Source: Acetobacterium sp. (GTDB lineage: Bacteria > Bacillota > Clostridia > Eubacteriales > Eubacteriaceae). From it: DNA of 40,849 nt. A program made the position numbers and the translations under genes. Below the pieces are notes generated by a model that saw only the letters and a list, made by a program, of their open reading frames with translations, did no database searches and was not told the DNA's origin. Numbering within the stretch: position 1 is the first letter of the stretch; each line of letters begins with the position of its first letter. The stretch spans positions 1-40,849 of the forward strand of contig NZ_JAUSPS010000062.1 in NCBI RefSeq assembly GCF_030652775.1. Direction: 5' to 3'. Positions 16,895 through 27,800 of this stretch are shown piece after piece.

Positions 16895-19225
16895 ATGAAA
16901 CATGAGAAGAGTTTGTTGTCAAAGATCCTGATGACTGTTGTTTTACCAGTAGCCTTAATATTTAGTGCGATAGCAGGTATTGCAATGATGGTAACAAGTC
17001 AGAATGTCGATCAGTTCGCAGGGATTCAGAACAGTTTGATACTGATTTATGTAATCGGTTTAGCGGTTATTGTCGGTGTGATTATGCTCGGAATGAAGGA
17101 AACTTCGCACAGAATAACTAGTCTGGCAGAGGCCGCTAACCGGTTGGCGGATGGTGACATTGAAGTTGGGTTAAGATCTGATAAACCTCAGGATCAGGTG
17201 GGAGAAATCGCTTATGCACTTTCATTACTGGCGGATAACAGTAAGACTCAGTCAGAAATTGCACAAAAACTGGCAGATGGAGATCTGTCAAAGACTATCA
17301 TCCCGCTATCGGATAAAGACCTGCTGGGGAATAATTTAGTTACAGCTCAAAAATCGATGAAAAAACTCCTCGACTATCTTGTCATGATGCCGGAATTGGT
17401 CGAGAAAAAAGAGTATTTTGATAAAAATATTGAAAAAAACATGACCGGTGATTATAAAAAAGCTTTGGTGCAGGCAAATCAAGCCATGGCGGCGGTCTCC
17501 TCAAACATGGAATACTATTTATCCATTCTGGATGCGCTCCCTTACCGAATTACAACAATCGACAAAGACATGAATATGGTTTTTGTTAATAAAATTCTTG
17601 AAGATCTGATGAAAATGACCGGCACTGCTAACCAACGGGAAGAAATTCGTGGGGTGCCCTGTAACTCATGTAATCTGGAAATGTGTCACACCGAAGATTG
17701 TGGTGTCAAAGCATTAAAGGCTGGTGGGGATCGACTGAATGAGCTTGGTTATTCTGAACATAGCTTTGAATTCAGGGATCGATATTATCGGATGGACACA
17801 ATGAATCTGATCAATCAGCAAGGTGAAAAGATTGGTTATGTGGATGTGTCTCATGATACAACACCGGTTATGAGTGTTAACAATTATTCGGAGGCTGAGA
17901 TTAATCGACTGGCTGATAATTTAAGACGCCTATCAGCAGGAAATCTGGATTTTGATTTGAATATTCAGGAACCTGGCGGGTATACCAGCGAAGTTTTTGA
18001 GCAGTTCAGAGCAATAGAAACAAATTTACGAGAAGTAAAAGATTCCATCGATAGACTCGTTGGCGATGCTATCATCTTGACAACAGCAGCCATGCAGGGA
18101 GATTTGGATGTCCGGGCTGATGAAACCAAATTCAGTGGCTCCTGGCAGGAACTTATCAGTGGCATGAATGGTATTCTTGGGGTCATGGCAAGACCGATGG
18201 AAGAGGTCGCAAATGTGATGGCTGCGATCGCCAACGGCAATCTTGATGCGACAGTTGATGGCTATTACCAGGGTAGTTTTGATGTCTTGAAACAGGCTGT
18301 CAATGAGATGGGCAGCAACTTCAAAACGATTGTGACAGAAATCTCTACCGTTACCAGAGAAATCAGTAATGGGAATCTTAATCTGGAAAATGTCAGTGCT
18401 TTCGGAGGCGATTTCAATGCGATTTCTGACGCTCTTAATACCATTATTGCCACCTTGAACTCGCTATTAGGAGATATCAATCATGCCTCCGAACAGGTTA
18501 ACGCCGGGGCAAATCAGGTGTCCGACAGCAGTCAGGCGCTTGCTCAGGGGTCGACTGAACAGGCCAGCTCTATTCAGGAACTGACCGCATCGATTACCGA
18601 GATTGCCGACCAGACGAAGAACAACGCCGTCAATGCAAACAAAGCCAGAGAACTGGCTACGGATGTGATGGCTAATGCTGATAAAGGAAACCAACAGATG
18701 ACTGAGATGCAGCAGTCGATGGTGGAAATCAACAAGTCGTCCGAAGATATCTCCAAGATTATCAAAGTTATTGACGATATCGCTTTCCAGACCAATATTC
18801 TGGCTCTTAACGCTGCCGTGGAAGCCGCCCGGGCTGGACAGCATGGTAAAGGCTTTGCCGTAGTGGCGGAAGAAGTCCGTACCCTGGCCGCCCGTAGTGC
18901 TGATGCGGCCAAAGAAACAACCGGCTTAATTGAAGGATCCATCAGCAAGGTTGCGGTCGGCACAAAAATTGCCGATGAAACTGCCAGCGCCCTGGATGAA
19001 ATCGTCGGCGGAATTGCCAAGGTTAATGATTTAATCGGCAACATTGCCACCGCATCTAATGAACAGGCCACTGGCATCGCACAGATTAATATGGGTGTTG
19101 AGCAGGTTGCTCAAGTTGTTCAGCAGAACTCAGCAACTGCTGAAGAGAGCGCTGCTGCCAGTGAAGAACTTTCGGGTCAATCAATTTTATTAAAACAGAT
19201 GATCGACCAGTTCCAGCTGAGATAA
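16895..19225 (+). CDS. Methyl-accepting chemotaxis protein with cysteine-rich PAS and HAMP repeats
   Basis: A 776-residue chemoreceptor. Two membrane helices (about 10-33 and 46-66) are separated by only a dozen residues, so there is no outside ligand-binding domain. Several HAMP-like units follow ([11 protein letters not shown] near 81; [18 protein letters not shown]; later [10 protein letters not shown] and [10 protein letters not shown]). A PAS domain (about 205-335) carries Cys256, 259, 264 and 269 in CxxCx4Cx4C spacing. The signalling domain (about 520-776) has the conserved hairpin tip [20 protein letters not shown]. It must sense a signal in the cytosol or the membrane, and the four cysteines suggest Fe-S, metal or thiol redox. 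No CheR/CheB docking pentapeptide is present at the C terminus. GAAGGAG before the ATG. It has both sigma-28-like and SigA-like promoters and ends at a terminator. Confidence 0.93.
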   Translation: MKHEKSLLSKILMTVVLPVALIFSAIAGIAMMVTSQNVDQFAGIQNSLILIYVIGLAVIVGVIMLGMKETSHRITSLAEAANRLADGDIEVGLRSDKPQDQVGEIAYALSLLADNSKTQSEIAQKLADGDLSKTIIPLSDKDLLGNNLVTAQKSMKKLLDYLVMMPELVEKKEYFDKNIEKNMTGDYKKALVQANQAMAAVSSNMEYYLSILDALPYRITTIDKDMNMVFVNKILEDLMKMTGTANQREEIRGVPCNSCNLEMCHTEDCGVKALKAGGDRLNELGYSEHSFEFRDRYYRMDTMNLINQQGEKIGYVDVSHDTTPVMSVNNYSEAEINRLADNLRRLSAGNLDFDLNIQEPGGYTSEVFEQFRAIETNLREVKDSIDRLVGDAIILTTAAMQGDLDVRADETKFSGSWQELISGMNGILGVMARPMEEVANVMAAIANGNLDATVDGYYQGSFDVLKQAVNEMGSNFKTIVTEISTVTREISNGNLNLENVSAFGGDFNAISDALNTIIATLNSLLGDINHASEQVNAGANQVSDSSQALAQGSTEQASSIQELTASITEIADQTKNNAVNANKARELATDVMANADKGNQQMTEMQQSMVEINKSSEDISKIIKVIDDIAFQTNILALNAAVEAARAGQHGKGFAVVAEEVRTLAARSADAAKETTGLIEGSISKVAVGTKIADETASALDEIVGGIAKVNDLIGNIATASNEQATGIAQINMGVEQVAQVVQQNSATAEESAAASEELSGQSILLKQMIDQFQLR

Positions 19226-19249
19226 TTCAAGTAGTCAAAATAAATGATT

Positions 19250-19282
19250 AAAAAGACCACCTTGTAATGAGGTGGCTTTTTT
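19250..19282 (+). terminator. Intrinsic terminator after chemoreceptor
   Basis: AAAAAGACCACCT and AGGTGGCTTTTTT with a seven-base loop. The ATPase gene begins 15 bases later, so its transcription depends on read-through or a promoter not recognised here. Confidence 0.8.
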
Positions 19283-19297
19283 AGAAGGAAGATCATC

Positions 19298-20617
19298 ATG
19301 AATCGATTAATCGCAAAACTGATACTTTTTACCGACTCAAATCACGAGAGTCTGCTGAAGCAGATGGGTCAGCTCTATGAACGTTTTTATAAAGGCACGG
19401 ATACCAAGGAAGAACTGATTGCCGAAAGTTATCACCAGTTAAAGTCACTGTTGGAAATTGCCACTGATTTTGGGTTTGATCGAAACCTCTGGCATCATTA
19501 CCTGACCTTTTTACTGATAACCAATGAAAATCCATTCAGTTTAACCTGTGAAAAGGTGGGGAAAAAAGAAGGAAGTGTTAACTTTTTTGCTCAAAACGAC
19601 TGCAAGGTTTTTAAAGATCTCTTTGATTTTAATTTCACCGAATTGGAATCAGCATTGGGAATTGATTGTTTCACCCGGGTTTCAAATTACCAGGCCATCA
19701 AAAAACCGGAATTTATGTACAACCAGAACGTCAGTGAAAAAGTAAAATCGCTGAGTCTTAAATTAGCAGCTGCCGCAAACGAACAACTATTTTTCGATGA
19801 AATCACGCAGTTCTATGGAGAATACGGAGTGGGTATGTTTGGATTGAACAAAGCCTTCCGGATTATTCCCAAAGCCGATAATACCGGAGTTATCTTTAAT
19901 CCCATCAATAACATGGATAAGGTCATGCTGGCGGATCTGGTTGGTTACGAAAATCAGAAACAAAAACTTGTCGAAAACACCAAAGCCTTTGTCGAAGGGC
20001 GAAAAGCCAACAATGTGTTGCTGTTCGGAGACAGCGGTACCGGTAAGTCTACCAGTATAAAAGCCATCGTCAACGAATTCTATCATCAGGGGCTGCGGAT
20101 GATTGAAATCTACAAACATCAATTTCGGGACTTATCAAATGTCATTGCCCAGATAAAAAATCGGAACTATCGGTTTATTATCTATATGGATGATCTTTCT
20201 TTTGAGGAATTTGAGATTGAATACAAGTTTCTGAAAGCTGTAATCGAAGGTGGCGTGGAAACAAAACCGGATAACATTTTGATTTATGCCACTTCAAACC
20301 GCCGCCACCTGATTCGGGAAACCTGGAACGACCGAAATGATATAGAAGCAAATGGAGACATCCATCGATCAGACACCATGCAGGAAAAGCTGTCCCTGGT
20401 AAATCGCTTTGGGGTCAGTATTTTTTACGAACGACCCAGTCAAAAACAATATTTCGGAATTGTTGCTGAGCTGGCCAGGCGAGAAGGTTTGAGCCTGTCG
20501 GAGGAAGAACTTTATCGGGAAGCTAATAAATGGGAACTGCAACATGGTGGGATTTCAGGTCGAACTGCCCAGCAATTCATCTATCATTTGCTTTCTGTCG
20601 GTTCAGCGGATAATTAA
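19298..20617 (+). CDS. AAA-type ATPase, DUF815 family
   Basis: A 439-residue soluble protein. The C-terminal half is an AAA ATPase with Walker A GDSGTGKS (244-251), Walker B IIYMDD (294-299), a sensor ATSNRRHL segment and a later SLVNRFG arginine-finger-like stretch, all matching DUF815 proteins. The N-terminal 200 residues are helical and variable, as in that family. DUF815 proteins have no agreed role; the AAA fold suggests remodelling of a protein partner. The start is supported by AAGGA eight bases before ATG 19298. It sits 15 bases after the chemoreceptor terminator and ends before another terminator, so it is likely its own unit. Confidence 0.88.
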   Translation: MNRLIAKLILFTDSNHESLLKQMGQLYERFYKGTDTKEELIAESYHQLKSLLEIATDFGFDRNLWHHYLTFLLITNENPFSLTCEKVGKKEGSVNFFAQNDCKVFKDLFDFNFTELESALGIDCFTRVSNYQAIKKPEFMYNQNVSEKVKSLSLKLAAAANEQLFFDEITQFYGEYGVGMFGLNKAFRIIPKADNTGVIFNPINNMDKVMLADLVGYENQKQKLVENTKAFVEGRKANNVLLFGDSGTGKSTSIKAIVNEFYHQGLRMIEIYKHQFRDLSNVIAQIKNRNYRFIIYMDDLSFEEFEIEYKFLKAVIEGGVETKPDNILIYATSNRRHLIRETWNDRNDIEANGDIHRSDTMQEKLSLVNRFGVSIFYERPSQKQYFGIVAELARREGLSLSEEELYREANKWELQHGGISGRTAQQFIYHLLSVGSADN

Positions 20618-20662
20618 ATCAACAAATGTTATTTTACACAAGATCATGTCAGAAAAACCATG

Positions 20663-20698
20663 ACACCTGGGACTTATTTTAGTCCCAGGTGTATTTTT
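20663..20698 (+). terminator. Intrinsic terminator after DUF815 ATPase
   Basis: ACACCTGGGAC and GTCCCAGGTGT form an 11-pair perfect stem followed by ATTTTTAT. Confidence 0.9.
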
Positions 20699-20855
20699 AT
20701 CGGTCTAATCTGCGTAAATTTTAGTAAGTTGGATATAAATAAATAAAGGGTTAAATGATAAAAGATGAAAATCCATGGTTGGCATACAAAAAACTGCGCA
20801 ACTTGAAAAATTGGGGATTGTTTTAATAGAATATGAAAAGAACAGGAGAAAGAAA

Positions 20856-22526
20856 ATGAAAATTAAATTTTTAGGAGCGGCACTATCCGTCACTGGTTCC
20901 TGCCATCTGGTGACTACTGATCACTGTAAATTCCTCCTGGACTGCGGTTTGTTTCAGGGCAGTGAAGCCCTGGAAGAATTAAACGATCAGGAGTTTGATT
21001 TCAATCCGGCAGAAATTGATTTTATGATTTTAAGTCATGCTCATATAGATCATTGCGGACGTATCCCTTTGCTTGTTAAACAGGGATTCAAAGGAAATAT
21101 TTATTGCACCGGGGCAACCGCTGAGATAGCCGACATCATGCTTCAGGACAGCGGCAATATTCACGAAATGGACGCTAAATGGATCAACAAACGTACGACC
21201 CGTTCTGGACAGCGACAGATTCATCCGCTTTACACCCAGGAAGATGCCGCTCGCTGCGCCCAATATTTCTTTCCGGTGGCATATGGTCAAACTTTTGAGA
21301 TCAGTCCCCGGATCAAGATTCGGCTCAATGAAGCAGGGCATATATTGGGGGCAGCAATCATTGAAATTTGGGCTGAAGATGGCGGAAAAACAACCAAGCT
21401 TGTTTACTCAGGCGATATCGGGGCGGCCAATCAGCGGATGCTCAATGATCCGACTATGATTGCAGCGGCCGATTATCTGATTATGGAAACGACCTATGGA
21501 GATCGTGTCCATGAATCCCAACAGGAAAGCGGGAAGCGTTTCCTTGACATCATTTTTAAAACCGTTGCTCGGGGCGGCACCGTGGTGGCACCTGCTTTTG
21601 CCTTGGGTCGAACCCAGGATCTGATCCATGTGCTGGAAGTGTTTTATGATAACCACGAACTCTATCAGAATCAGCTTGATAAGGTTAAGGTTTATGTTGA
21701 CAGTCCTCTGGCTACCGACGCTACCGAAATTTTCCGCAAAAATGCCCATTATTTTAATGACTATATCAAGGAACGGATCAAAAAAGGGGACGAGCTTTTC
21801 TATTTCAGAAATCTGAATTTCACCAAGAGTATTGAGCAATCCAAGGCATTAAACGATAATCCATCTCCCAAGGTCATTATTTCGTCCAGCGGCATGGCTG
21901 ACGCTGGACGGGTTCAGCATCATCTCAAACACTACCTCTGGAAACCGAAATCCAGCATTGTTTTTGCCGGCTACCAGGCGGAGGGCACGACTGGGCGGGC
22001 GATTACCAGCGGCGAAAAATATGTCCGGATCCTGCGGGAACGGATCCGTGTGAATGCGGAAATCTATTTTCTCGAGGGTTTCTCTGCGCATGCCGATAAA
22101 AACGATCTGTTGAAGTGGCTGTCCGGGTTTACAGAAAAACCAAAGAAGATCTTTCTGGTACACGGCGAAGAAGAACCTAAAAAAAAATTTGCTGAAACAG
22201 TCAAAAATATTCTCGGTTATGATTGTATAGTCGTGGAAGATGTATCCGAATATGTTCTTGGTGATGAAGAAAAAGTCGTTTGTGATGGGATAAAAAGCCA
22301 GATTGATGCAAAAAAACAACTGCTCCAGATAAAAACCAATTTTCAAGATATGTATGACGAGCTGGACACACTTTTATCCAAACCAGGCAGAATAACAAAT
22401 GAAATATTCTCACTTGACGAGATCGATGACATTTCTAATCTTTCTAGTGACTTTGAAAAGACCCTGACGAAAATTAAATCAGTAGTCGGCGAAAAAGATT
22501 TGCAACAAGATGAGAATGTGGATTGA
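20856..22526 (+). CDS. Beta-CASP metallo-beta-lactamase-fold hydrolase, RNase-like
   Basis: A 556-residue cytosolic protein of the metallo-beta-lactamase/beta-CASP group (CPSF-73/TTHA0252-like), whose studied members cut RNA. The metal motif is HAHIDH (61-66), then YSGDIG and ETTYGDR. The beta-CASP part contains SSSGMADAGRVQHHL, and the C-terminal metal motif is EGFSAHADK. About 90 residues beyond the usual length (after about 465) form a charged helical tail. The frame extends upstream to 20775, but ATG 20856 is chosen because AGGAG lies eight bases before it and the family starts MKI-FLGAA. It ends about 60 bases before the stressosome-like genes and could be transcribed with them; no terminator separates them. 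Confidence 0.9.
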   Translation: MKIKFLGAALSVTGSCHLVTTDHCKFLLDCGLFQGSEALEELNDQEFDFNPAEIDFMILSHAHIDHCGRIPLLVKQGFKGNIYCTGATAEIADIMLQDSGNIHEMDAKWINKRTTRSGQRQIHPLYTQEDAARCAQYFFPVAYGQTFEISPRIKIRLNEAGHILGAAIIEIWAEDGGKTTKLVYSGDIGAANQRMLNDPTMIAAADYLIMETTYGDRVHESQQESGKRFLDIIFKTVARGGTVVAPAFALGRTQDLIHVLEVFYDNHELYQNQLDKVKVYVDSPLATDATEIFRKNAHYFNDYIKERIKKGDELFYFRNLNFTKSIEQSKALNDNPSPKVIISSSGMADAGRVQHHLKHYLWKPKSSIVFAGYQAEGTTGRAITSGEKYVRILRERIRVNAEIYFLEGFSAHADKNDLLKWLSGFTEKPKKIFLVHGEEEPKKKFAETVKNILGYDCIVVEDVSEYVLGDEEKVVCDGIKSQIDAKKQLLQIKTNFQDMYDELDTLLSKPGRITNEIFSLDEIDDISNLSSDFEKTLTKIKSVVGEKDLQQDENVD

Positions 22527-22578
22527 ATAATCGGGTAAATGATCATTTTTGTAAACTAATAAATAATGGATAATACTC

Positions 22579-22585
22579 AGGAGGG
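22579..22585 (+). promoter_or_regulatory. Ribosome binding site that sets the RsbR-like start
   Basis: AGGAGGG here is two bases from ATG 22587 and five from ATG 22590, so 22590 is favoured. It lies inside the longer frame that opens at 22566, which argues against that upstream start. Confidence 0.65.
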
Positions 22586-22589
22586 TATG

Positions 22590-23390
22590 ATGAACAAAAA
22601 GTTTCAGGAAGCAGATGACAAATTAAAGGCTCAGATTCTTGACCAGATTCCAACTCCGGTCATGGCAGTAAATAAAGAGCTGATAGTGACATATATGAAT
22701 GAGGCAGGTAAAAAATTACTAAAAAATAGATCAGAGGATATTATTGGAATTGCCTGTAAAGATATAATTTGTACCGATCAGTGCGGTACCGATGATTGTG
22801 CCATGCTAAAAGCAATGAGATCAGGGAAGACCTATTCATCACGAACCGAAGCAACCTTAGGGGGGCAAACGATTCCTTTAGAATTTTCAGCAGTACCCCT
22901 AGTTGATGATAGCGGGAAGATCATCGGTGGCCTTGAATTTGTTCTGGACATTACTGAGCGGGTCCTATATGAGAATCGTCTCAAAGAACAGAACCATACA
23001 ATCAGGGAAATGTCGACACCGACAATTAAATTATGGGAAGGTGTTATGGTATTGCCAGTTGTTGGTGTTGTTGACTCAATGAGAGCTCAACATATGATGG
23101 AAAGCATGCTGACAAAAATCGCTGAAACTTATGCAAAAGTAATTATTTTGGATATTCACGGTGTTGCAGCCGTGGATACTGCCGTAGCCAATCATTTGAT
23201 AAAAATAACAAAAGCTACTAAACTGATGGGGTGTGATTGTATTCTGTCAGGAATTTCACCTGCCGTGGCGCAAACAATCATCCAATTAGGCATTGATATG
23301 GAAGCGATCAACACCCGGGCAACACTCAGTGATGCATTGACAGAAGCATTTTTAATGTTAAATCTGGAAGTGAATAAGAAAAAGCAGTGA
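22590..23390 (+). CDS. RsbR-like stressosome sensor, PAS-STAS protein
   Basis: A 266-residue protein: PAS domain (about 12-125), linker helix (125-145) and STAS domain (147-262). Stressosomes are large cytosolic shells of RsbR and RsbS that hold the kinase RsbT until stress. Both Thr positions phosphorylated in Bacillus RsbR appear kept: Thr197 in AAVDT and Thr229 in AVAQT. The PAS replaces the usual globin-like sensor and carries Cys56, 61, 65 and 70 (Cx4Cx3Cx4C), close to the pattern in the chemoreceptor PAS at 16895, which points to redox or metal sensing. First gene of a packed six-gene operon; the next starts 33 bases later. Confidence 0.9.
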   Translation: MNKKFQEADDKLKAQILDQIPTPVMAVNKELIVTYMNEAGKKLLKNRSEDIIGIACKDIICTDQCGTDDCAMLKAMRSGKTYSSRTEATLGGQTIPLEFSAVPLVDDSGKIIGGLEFVLDITERVLYENRLKEQNHTIREMSTPTIKLWEGVMVLPVVGVVDSMRAQHMMESMLTKIAETYAKVIILDIHGVAAVDTAVANHLIKITKATKLMGCDCILSGISPAVAQTIIQLGIDMEAINTRATLSDALTEAFLMLNLEVNKKKQ

Positions 23391-23423
23391 AATAATATTT
23401 TTGATGGGAATAGGTTGAAAGTA

Positions 23424-23780
23424 ATGGGAGAAGATTATAATACATCCATAACCGTGATAAAAAATAACCTGATCGTGGCACTTCCAGCAGAAATGACTGA
23501 TTCGTGCATTCAAAACATTGAAAAAATGATTACCGAGAAAGCGTATCAGAAAAATATTCATGGAGTTCTCCTCAATTTTTCAATGGTGACTGTTATGGAT
23601 ACTTATACATATCGGGCTTTTGAATACATTACGAGGGTTTTTTCATTGATGGGGATTCAGACAATCTGGGTAGGTTTAAGTCCCGGGGTAGTTTTTGGTC
23701 TGATTGACTTGGATGTTGCAATTAATACAAGAATAAAAATGGCAGTTAATCTTGAGATTGGTTTAACATTGCTCAATTAG
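23424..23780 (+). CDS. RsbS-like STAS stressosome protein
   Basis: A 118-residue single STAS domain. By position it equals RsbS, the second shell protein of the stressosome. The segment around its phosphorylation site is VTVMDT, with Thr60 where Bacillus RsbS has Ser59 (DMIDS). The domain otherwise fits: an N-terminal strand IVALPAEM, the MGIQTIWVGLSPGVV core and a final helix. The start is ambiguous between TTG 23415 and ATG 23424; ATG is preferred with AGG nine bases upstream. It follows the RsbR-like gene by 33 bases and precedes the RsbT-like gene by 24 bases. Confidence 0.85.
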   Translation: MGEDYNTSITVIKNNLIVALPAEMTDSCIQNIEKMITEKAYQKNIHGVLLNFSMVTVMDTYTYRAFEYITRVFSLMGIQTIWVGLSPGVVFGLIDLDVAINTRIKMAVNLEIGLTLLN

Positions 23781-23804
23781 AGCAAATGGTAACACTGGTT
23801 AAAG

Positions 23805-24281
23805 ATGATGAAAATATCTGATGTACGATTAATAAAAGAAATTAACGAAAGAGTCAGGATCAGAGAAACAAAAAAAATAGATCTCGTTTTTAGCCACGAT
23901 AATGAAAATGTGGTGTATTCTGTTCGTAGTATCGCTAAAAAAGCTGGCTTTCGTTTAACTGATGAGGTATTAATAGCCGTAGCTGCTTCGGAACTATCGA
24001 CAAATATTTTGCGGTATGCTGGAAGCGGCCAGATTGAAGTAAGTATTGTTACCGATGAAGTCAGCCAGGCCAATGGGATCGAACTGTTTGCAAGCGACAA
24101 AGGACCGGGCATCAATGATGTTGAACTGGCACTAAAGGAAAACTACAGCTCACAGGCAAATAGCTTGGGACAAGGCCTTCCGAGTGTGCAGCGAATCATG
24201 GACGAGTTCTATATCGAATCGGTTTCAGGTAAAGGAACACGAGTGCTGACACGTAAATGGGTAGATTATGAAGAAAATTGA
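23805..24281 (+). CDS. RsbT-like serine/threonine switch kinase
   Basis: A 158-residue GHKL-fold kinase. The N box is SELSTNILRYAG (Asn67), the G1 box DKGPGI (98-103), the G2 box GQGLPSV (122-128), and GKGT at 142-145; the order and the MDEF that follows are typical of RsbT rather than of the anti-sigma kinase RsbW. RsbT phosphorylates RsbR and RsbS, is freed and then activates a downstream partner. No sigB, rsbV, rsbW or rsbU gene is in the window, so the freed kinase probably acts on the hybrid kinase encoded next. The start has a weak ribosome site. It overlaps the phosphatase gene by 14 bases. Confidence 0.92.
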   Translation: MMKISDVRLIKEINERVRIRETKKIDLVFSHDNENVVYSVRSIAKKAGFRLTDEVLIAVAASELSTNILRYAGSGQIEVSIVTDEVSQANGIELFASDKGPGINDVELALKENYSSQANSLGQGLPSVQRIMDEFYIESVSGKGTRVLTRKWVDYEEN

Positions 24282-24855
24282 ATATGCAATGATACTCCGA
24301 GCACTGCTGTGGGATATTTCAGAATGCGGTGATCTGGGCTACATCAGGGAATATGATAATAAATGCTTTGTCTGTTTGATTGACATCCTAGGTCATGGTA
24401 AATTAGCAAGAAGTATTGCAGTTAATGCAGAAGAATATCTTGAAGCCAATTATCAACGCAACCTCGTTGATGTCATGAACGGTCTCCATAAACATTTATA
24501 TGGCAGTAGAGGCGGGGTTGTTCTAATGTGTCGTCTGGATATACCGACTGAGAAACTTCAATATACAGGAATTGGAAATGTCACCGGAAGAGTAATCGGC
24601 GCCAATCAACATCGGATGCTTTCAAAAGATGGAATCGTAGGATTTGGAAGCATTAGTCCAGTTATTCGAGAATGTGAATTTTCTGATCGAGATCTGCTGA
24701 TTCTCTATTCTGATGGCATTAAAGAGCACTTTAATTTGCTTGATCATTTGCAATTATTTACTGGCGAGACGGAATCAATTGTAAGGGATGTTCTTAAAGA
24801 ATTTGGCAAAAAAACTGATGATGCTTGCTGTATAGCGTTGAAGTATATTAAATAA
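24268..24855 (+). CDS. RsbX-like PPM/SpoIIE-type phosphatase
   Basis: A 195-residue PP2C-fold phosphatase. Metal-site motifs LIDILGHG (Asp39, Gly42-Gly44), the SDG motif (148-150) and TDDA (183-186) are in the right order. The length fits the short RsbX form, which dephosphorylates RsbR and RsbS to reset the stressosome, rather than RsbU with its RsbT-binding helix domain. It overlaps the RsbT-like gene by 14 bases, so the kinase and the phosphatase are made together. The hybrid kinase gene follows after 21 bases. Confidence 0.88.
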   Translation: MKKIEYAMILRALLWDISECGDLGYIREYDNKCFVCLIDILGHGKLARSIAVNAEEYLEANYQRNLVDVMNGLHKHLYGSRGGVVLMCRLDIPTEKLQYTGIGNVTGRVIGANQHRMLSKDGIVGFGSISPVIRECEFSDRDLLILYSDGIKEHFNLLDHLQLFTGETESIVRDVLKEFGKKTDDACCIALKYIK

Positions 24856-24876
24856 AGGCGGAATCGAGGTAAAACA

Positions 24877-27800
24877 ATGATCGAATTGGGTCATACTAGG
24901 GTCGATAGTAATATTGCTTTGATCGAAGCAAGAAAAAAAGCAAGACATGTTGCTTTAAAATTAGGATGTACCGAAATTAAGGCAGCCCGAATTGAAGCAG
25001 TTTTATCGGAAATGATTCGGCAGTTGCTTGATGAAACAAATACAGTTGACTGCATCATTTCAGTCATAAAAAGCCAGGATAAAGAAGGAATTAATATCGC
25101 ATATGATAATCTTGAGGTACCGCTTAGATTGAATTGTGCTGAAAAATATGTAAATCTATTTGAAATTCAGGAAAAGCCTGATGGAAAATACTTGGCTAAT
25201 GTCTTTTTTCCTTTCATAACAGTCGAACCAGACTTTTGTGATACCCTTGTCGAAGAAATCCGTATTGAAATCGAGTCGCCGACAAGAGCAGAATTACTCA
25301 AAGAAATTGAGGAAAAGAACAAAGAATTGGCAAGTAGCCGAGAGTTTATCGAATCAGTTCTGGAAAATTTACAGGCAGCTGTTTATGCAAAAGATCTTAA
25401 TGGAAAATATACATATATTAATAAACAATGGGAAGCGGTAACGGGTATTGAGCGGGAAGCCTGTATCGGTAAGACAGCTAAGGACATATTCAGACCAGGT
25501 CTTGGCGAAGCATATGAAGAAAATGATCTCAATGTTATTAAATCAAAGAAAATTCAGATAATCGAAGAGCATTCTAATCTGGAAGAAAATACAAAAACCT
25601 ATTTATCCACAAAGGTACCAATGAAACAGAAGGATGATATTATCGGACTTTGTAGTATTTCTACAGATATCACCGAACGAAAAATCATGGAAGAAGAGCT
25701 CTATGAAGCAAAAAAAACCGCTGAAGAGGCCGCCAAGTCAAAATCCGATTTTTTAGCAAATATGAGCCATGAAATACGAACACCCATGAATGCCATACTG
25801 GGAATGAGTTATTTGATGGAAAAAACGGTTTTGACCGAAAAGCAAAAAGACTATCTTGGAAAAATACGGCTGTCGGGACAACATTTGTTGGGTGTTATTA
25901 ATGATATCCTGGACTTTTCAAAAATCGAGGCAGGGAAACTGGATATTGAATGCATTGACTTTAAATTATATGAAGTCCTGGATAATTTGTCCAATTGTAT
26001 TAGTGAAAAATGTATGTCAAAAGGTTTGGAACTTGTCTTTGATGTTAATCCGAATGTTCCGAACGAACTATGTGGCGATCCGCTGCGAATTGGACAAATC
26101 CTGATTAACTATGTCAACAATGCCATAAAATTCACGGAACAAGGTGAAATTATTGTCGGAATAAGGAAAGAAGAAGCATTAACCCAAGGATTCTTGCTTA
26201 AATTTGAAGTTCAGGATACCGGAATCGGCTTGACAACAGATCAAAAGTCTAAATTATTCCAGTCTTTCCAACAAGCTGATACTTCTACCACAAGAAAATA
26301 CGGTGGAACGGGACTGGGACTGGCTATTTCTAAAGATCTGGCGGAATTAATGGGCGGTGAAGTTGGTGTGGAATCAGAATATGGTAAAGGCAGTAATTTT
26401 TGGTTTACGACCCACTTTCGGGTCTCTGGTAAAACGGAGCAATCAATTATCTCAAATGAAGGGTTGGAAAATTTACATGTATTAGTAGTCGATGATAATA
26501 ATCAGGCACGAATGATCCTCTCGGCGATGTTAAATTCCATGAGAATTCGGGTGGATGAAACAGGGTCTGGTGAGAGTGCCATTGAAATGGTTCAAATGGA
26601 AGATCTGCGGCAAGATCCCTACGAAATTGTCTTTGTTGATATGCAGATGCCAAATTTAAATGGCATCCAAACGGTCGAACGGTTAAGTCAAATTAAACTG
26701 AAAAGCCCACCCAAATATGTGATGGTTACCGCTTTTGGAAGAGAAGAAGTATTTAGTAAAGCGGATCGGGCGGGATTTGAACTGGTTATGGTTAAACCGG
26801 TTAATCTTTGGGTACTGTATGAAACGATGATTAGAATTCTTGGAAAAAGCCAACCGAATGAGACCGTCGAAAAAAAAGAAGTGGTAGCGGCCGGTCAAAG
26901 AAAAAATTTGCAGGCAATTTCCCGGGCTAAAATTTTGTTGGTGGAAGATAATGAATTGAACCAGATGGTTGCACTTGAACTACTTAAAGAGGGCGGGTTG
27001 ATTGTAGATGTGGCAGAAAATGGTCAGATTGCCGTGGAAATGGTGGCTGAAAATGAATATGATCTGGTGCTGATGGACATGCAGATGCCGGTATTGGATG
27101 GGCTTGAAGCGACCAGGCGGATTCGTTCAGATAGTCGATTTGCGGAACTGCGAATTATTGCGATGACTGCCAATGCAATGGCCGGTGATCGCGAACGTTG
27201 TATTGCCGCCGGAATGAATGATCATTTGCCTAAACCGATCGAGCCGAATCATTTGTTTGAAATGCTGACACATTGGATACCGCCGACGACAAATACCGAT
27301 GGTTCAGAAGATCATATCATTGATACTGATGATGAGATTTTTCCAGAAGCGGAATTAAACATCAGAATCAGTGGTCTGGACGTTGAATTGGGTTTGCAGC
27401 GGGTACTTGGCAAGAAAAAATCGTATCTAAATATGCTAAGAAAATTTATTGCTGGACAACAGAGTATCATTACAGACCTGGATCAGGCAGTTAGTAATGG
27501 AGATTATACCACCGCTGAAAGGCTTGTTCATACATTAAAAGGGATATCTGGGAATATTGGGGCAATGGAAATAAGACGAACGGCAACAATTCTTGAGACC
27601 GCAATCCGTGAACAACCCAGTAAGGATACATTAAGACCGCTCATAAAAAATTTAAGTGTTCAGTTAAAAAAGCTGACTGAATCATTGGAAACGGCGTTGA
27701 CAAAAGAAAAAAACCCCCTTGACGACTACGATACTGTTTACTCGAAGGTTGAACTGGTGCGTTTTTTAGAAGAACTTATGCCGGGGATTCAAACACGGAA

